In this document: positions 63,800 through 64,000 of the stretch, piece by piece
Layout: each line of letters starts with the position of its first letter
How positions within the stretch are numbered: position 1 is the first letter of the stretch
Assembly (NCBI GenBank): GCA_023634235.1
Contig: JAMKCF010000016.1
Coordinates: 2,466,001 to 2,530,000, forward strand
Reading direction: 5' to 3'
Length of the DNA: 64,000 bases
Source of the DNA: Pisaster brevispinus
Lineage: Eukaryota > Echinodermata > Asteroidea > Forcipulatida > Asteriidae
The notes under the pieces: model-generated
The model's input: the letters and a program-made list of their open reading frames with translations, nothing else
Told to the model about the DNA's origin: nothing
Databases searched by the model: none
Translations under genes and position numbers: made by a program

Positions 63800-64000
63800 T
63801 TGGTAAGGAACACTGACGAGCTGTTGACAGTATAAAGCATTGTGAGAAACGACTTTGAAGTAGTGCAGTTTTAGAGAAAGAAGTAATTTTCACCCGAATT
63901 TTGAATCTGAGAAAGGCTTCTGGCATGAAACCTTTCTCAGGTGTCTGAAAGCACACAATTTTATGCAACAAGGGTGTTTTTTCTTTCATTATTTTCTTGC
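63800..64000 (+). repeat. Dispersed repeat 'TTTCATTATTTTCTTGC', copy 2, cut by the window edge
   Basis: TTAGAGAAAGAAGTAATTTTC, GGCATGAAACCTTTCTCAGG and TTTCTTTCATTATTTTCTTGC match 39640-39810. Confidence 0.65.

Overview
This is animal nuclear DNA: AT-rich, with long GT-AG introns and a dense load of tRNA-derived SINEs, hairpin MITEs and hAT-like elements. Palindromic TACATGTA blocks occur throughout. From the gene content (invertebrate-type JAK, ABCG1-like transporter) and repeat style I infer a marine invertebrate deuterostome, most likely an echinoderm. The species is not determinable by eye.

Three protein genes can be supported. (1) Bases 1-12176, plus strand: an ABCG1/ABCG4-type half-transporter, cut at its 5' end by the window edge. 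Twelve coding exons join in frame into 690 residues ending at a stop. (2) Bases 18813-21207, minus strand: a complete four-exon UBA52 gene (ubiquitin fused to ribosomal protein eL40, 128 residues). (3) From 31850 to the right edge, plus strand: a Janus kinase (JAK). Fourteen coding exons join in frame into 825 residues (FERM, SH2, pseudokinase JH2, an acidic linker and the first 30 residues of the JH1 kinase); the rest of JH1 lies beyond the window.

The genes are functionally unrelated: lipid efflux, ubiquitin/ribosome supply and cytokine signalling. The rest is intron and intergenic sequence. Bases 12177-18812 hold the ABCG 3' end, tandem repeats and a SINE inverted pair. Bases 21217-31744 hold a possible 5' non-coding exon or promoter zone near 22.8-23.25 kb, a foldback element, a hAT element with a perfect 8-bp target-site duplication, and a complex duplicated block at 28.66-30.78 kb. 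The JAK introns (one is 14.7 kb) are full of SINEs, MITEs and hAT elements, several nested with readable target duplications, plus one LINE reverse-transcriptase remnant.

I saw no CRISPR array, operon or prokaryotic defence or biosynthetic system, and no convincing new protein system. The most unusual items are a tandemly duplicated 3' splice-site region before ABCG exon 4, a stop codon overlapping the 5' splice site between JAK JH2 and JH1, and a three-level nested transposon insertion in the first JAK coding intron.
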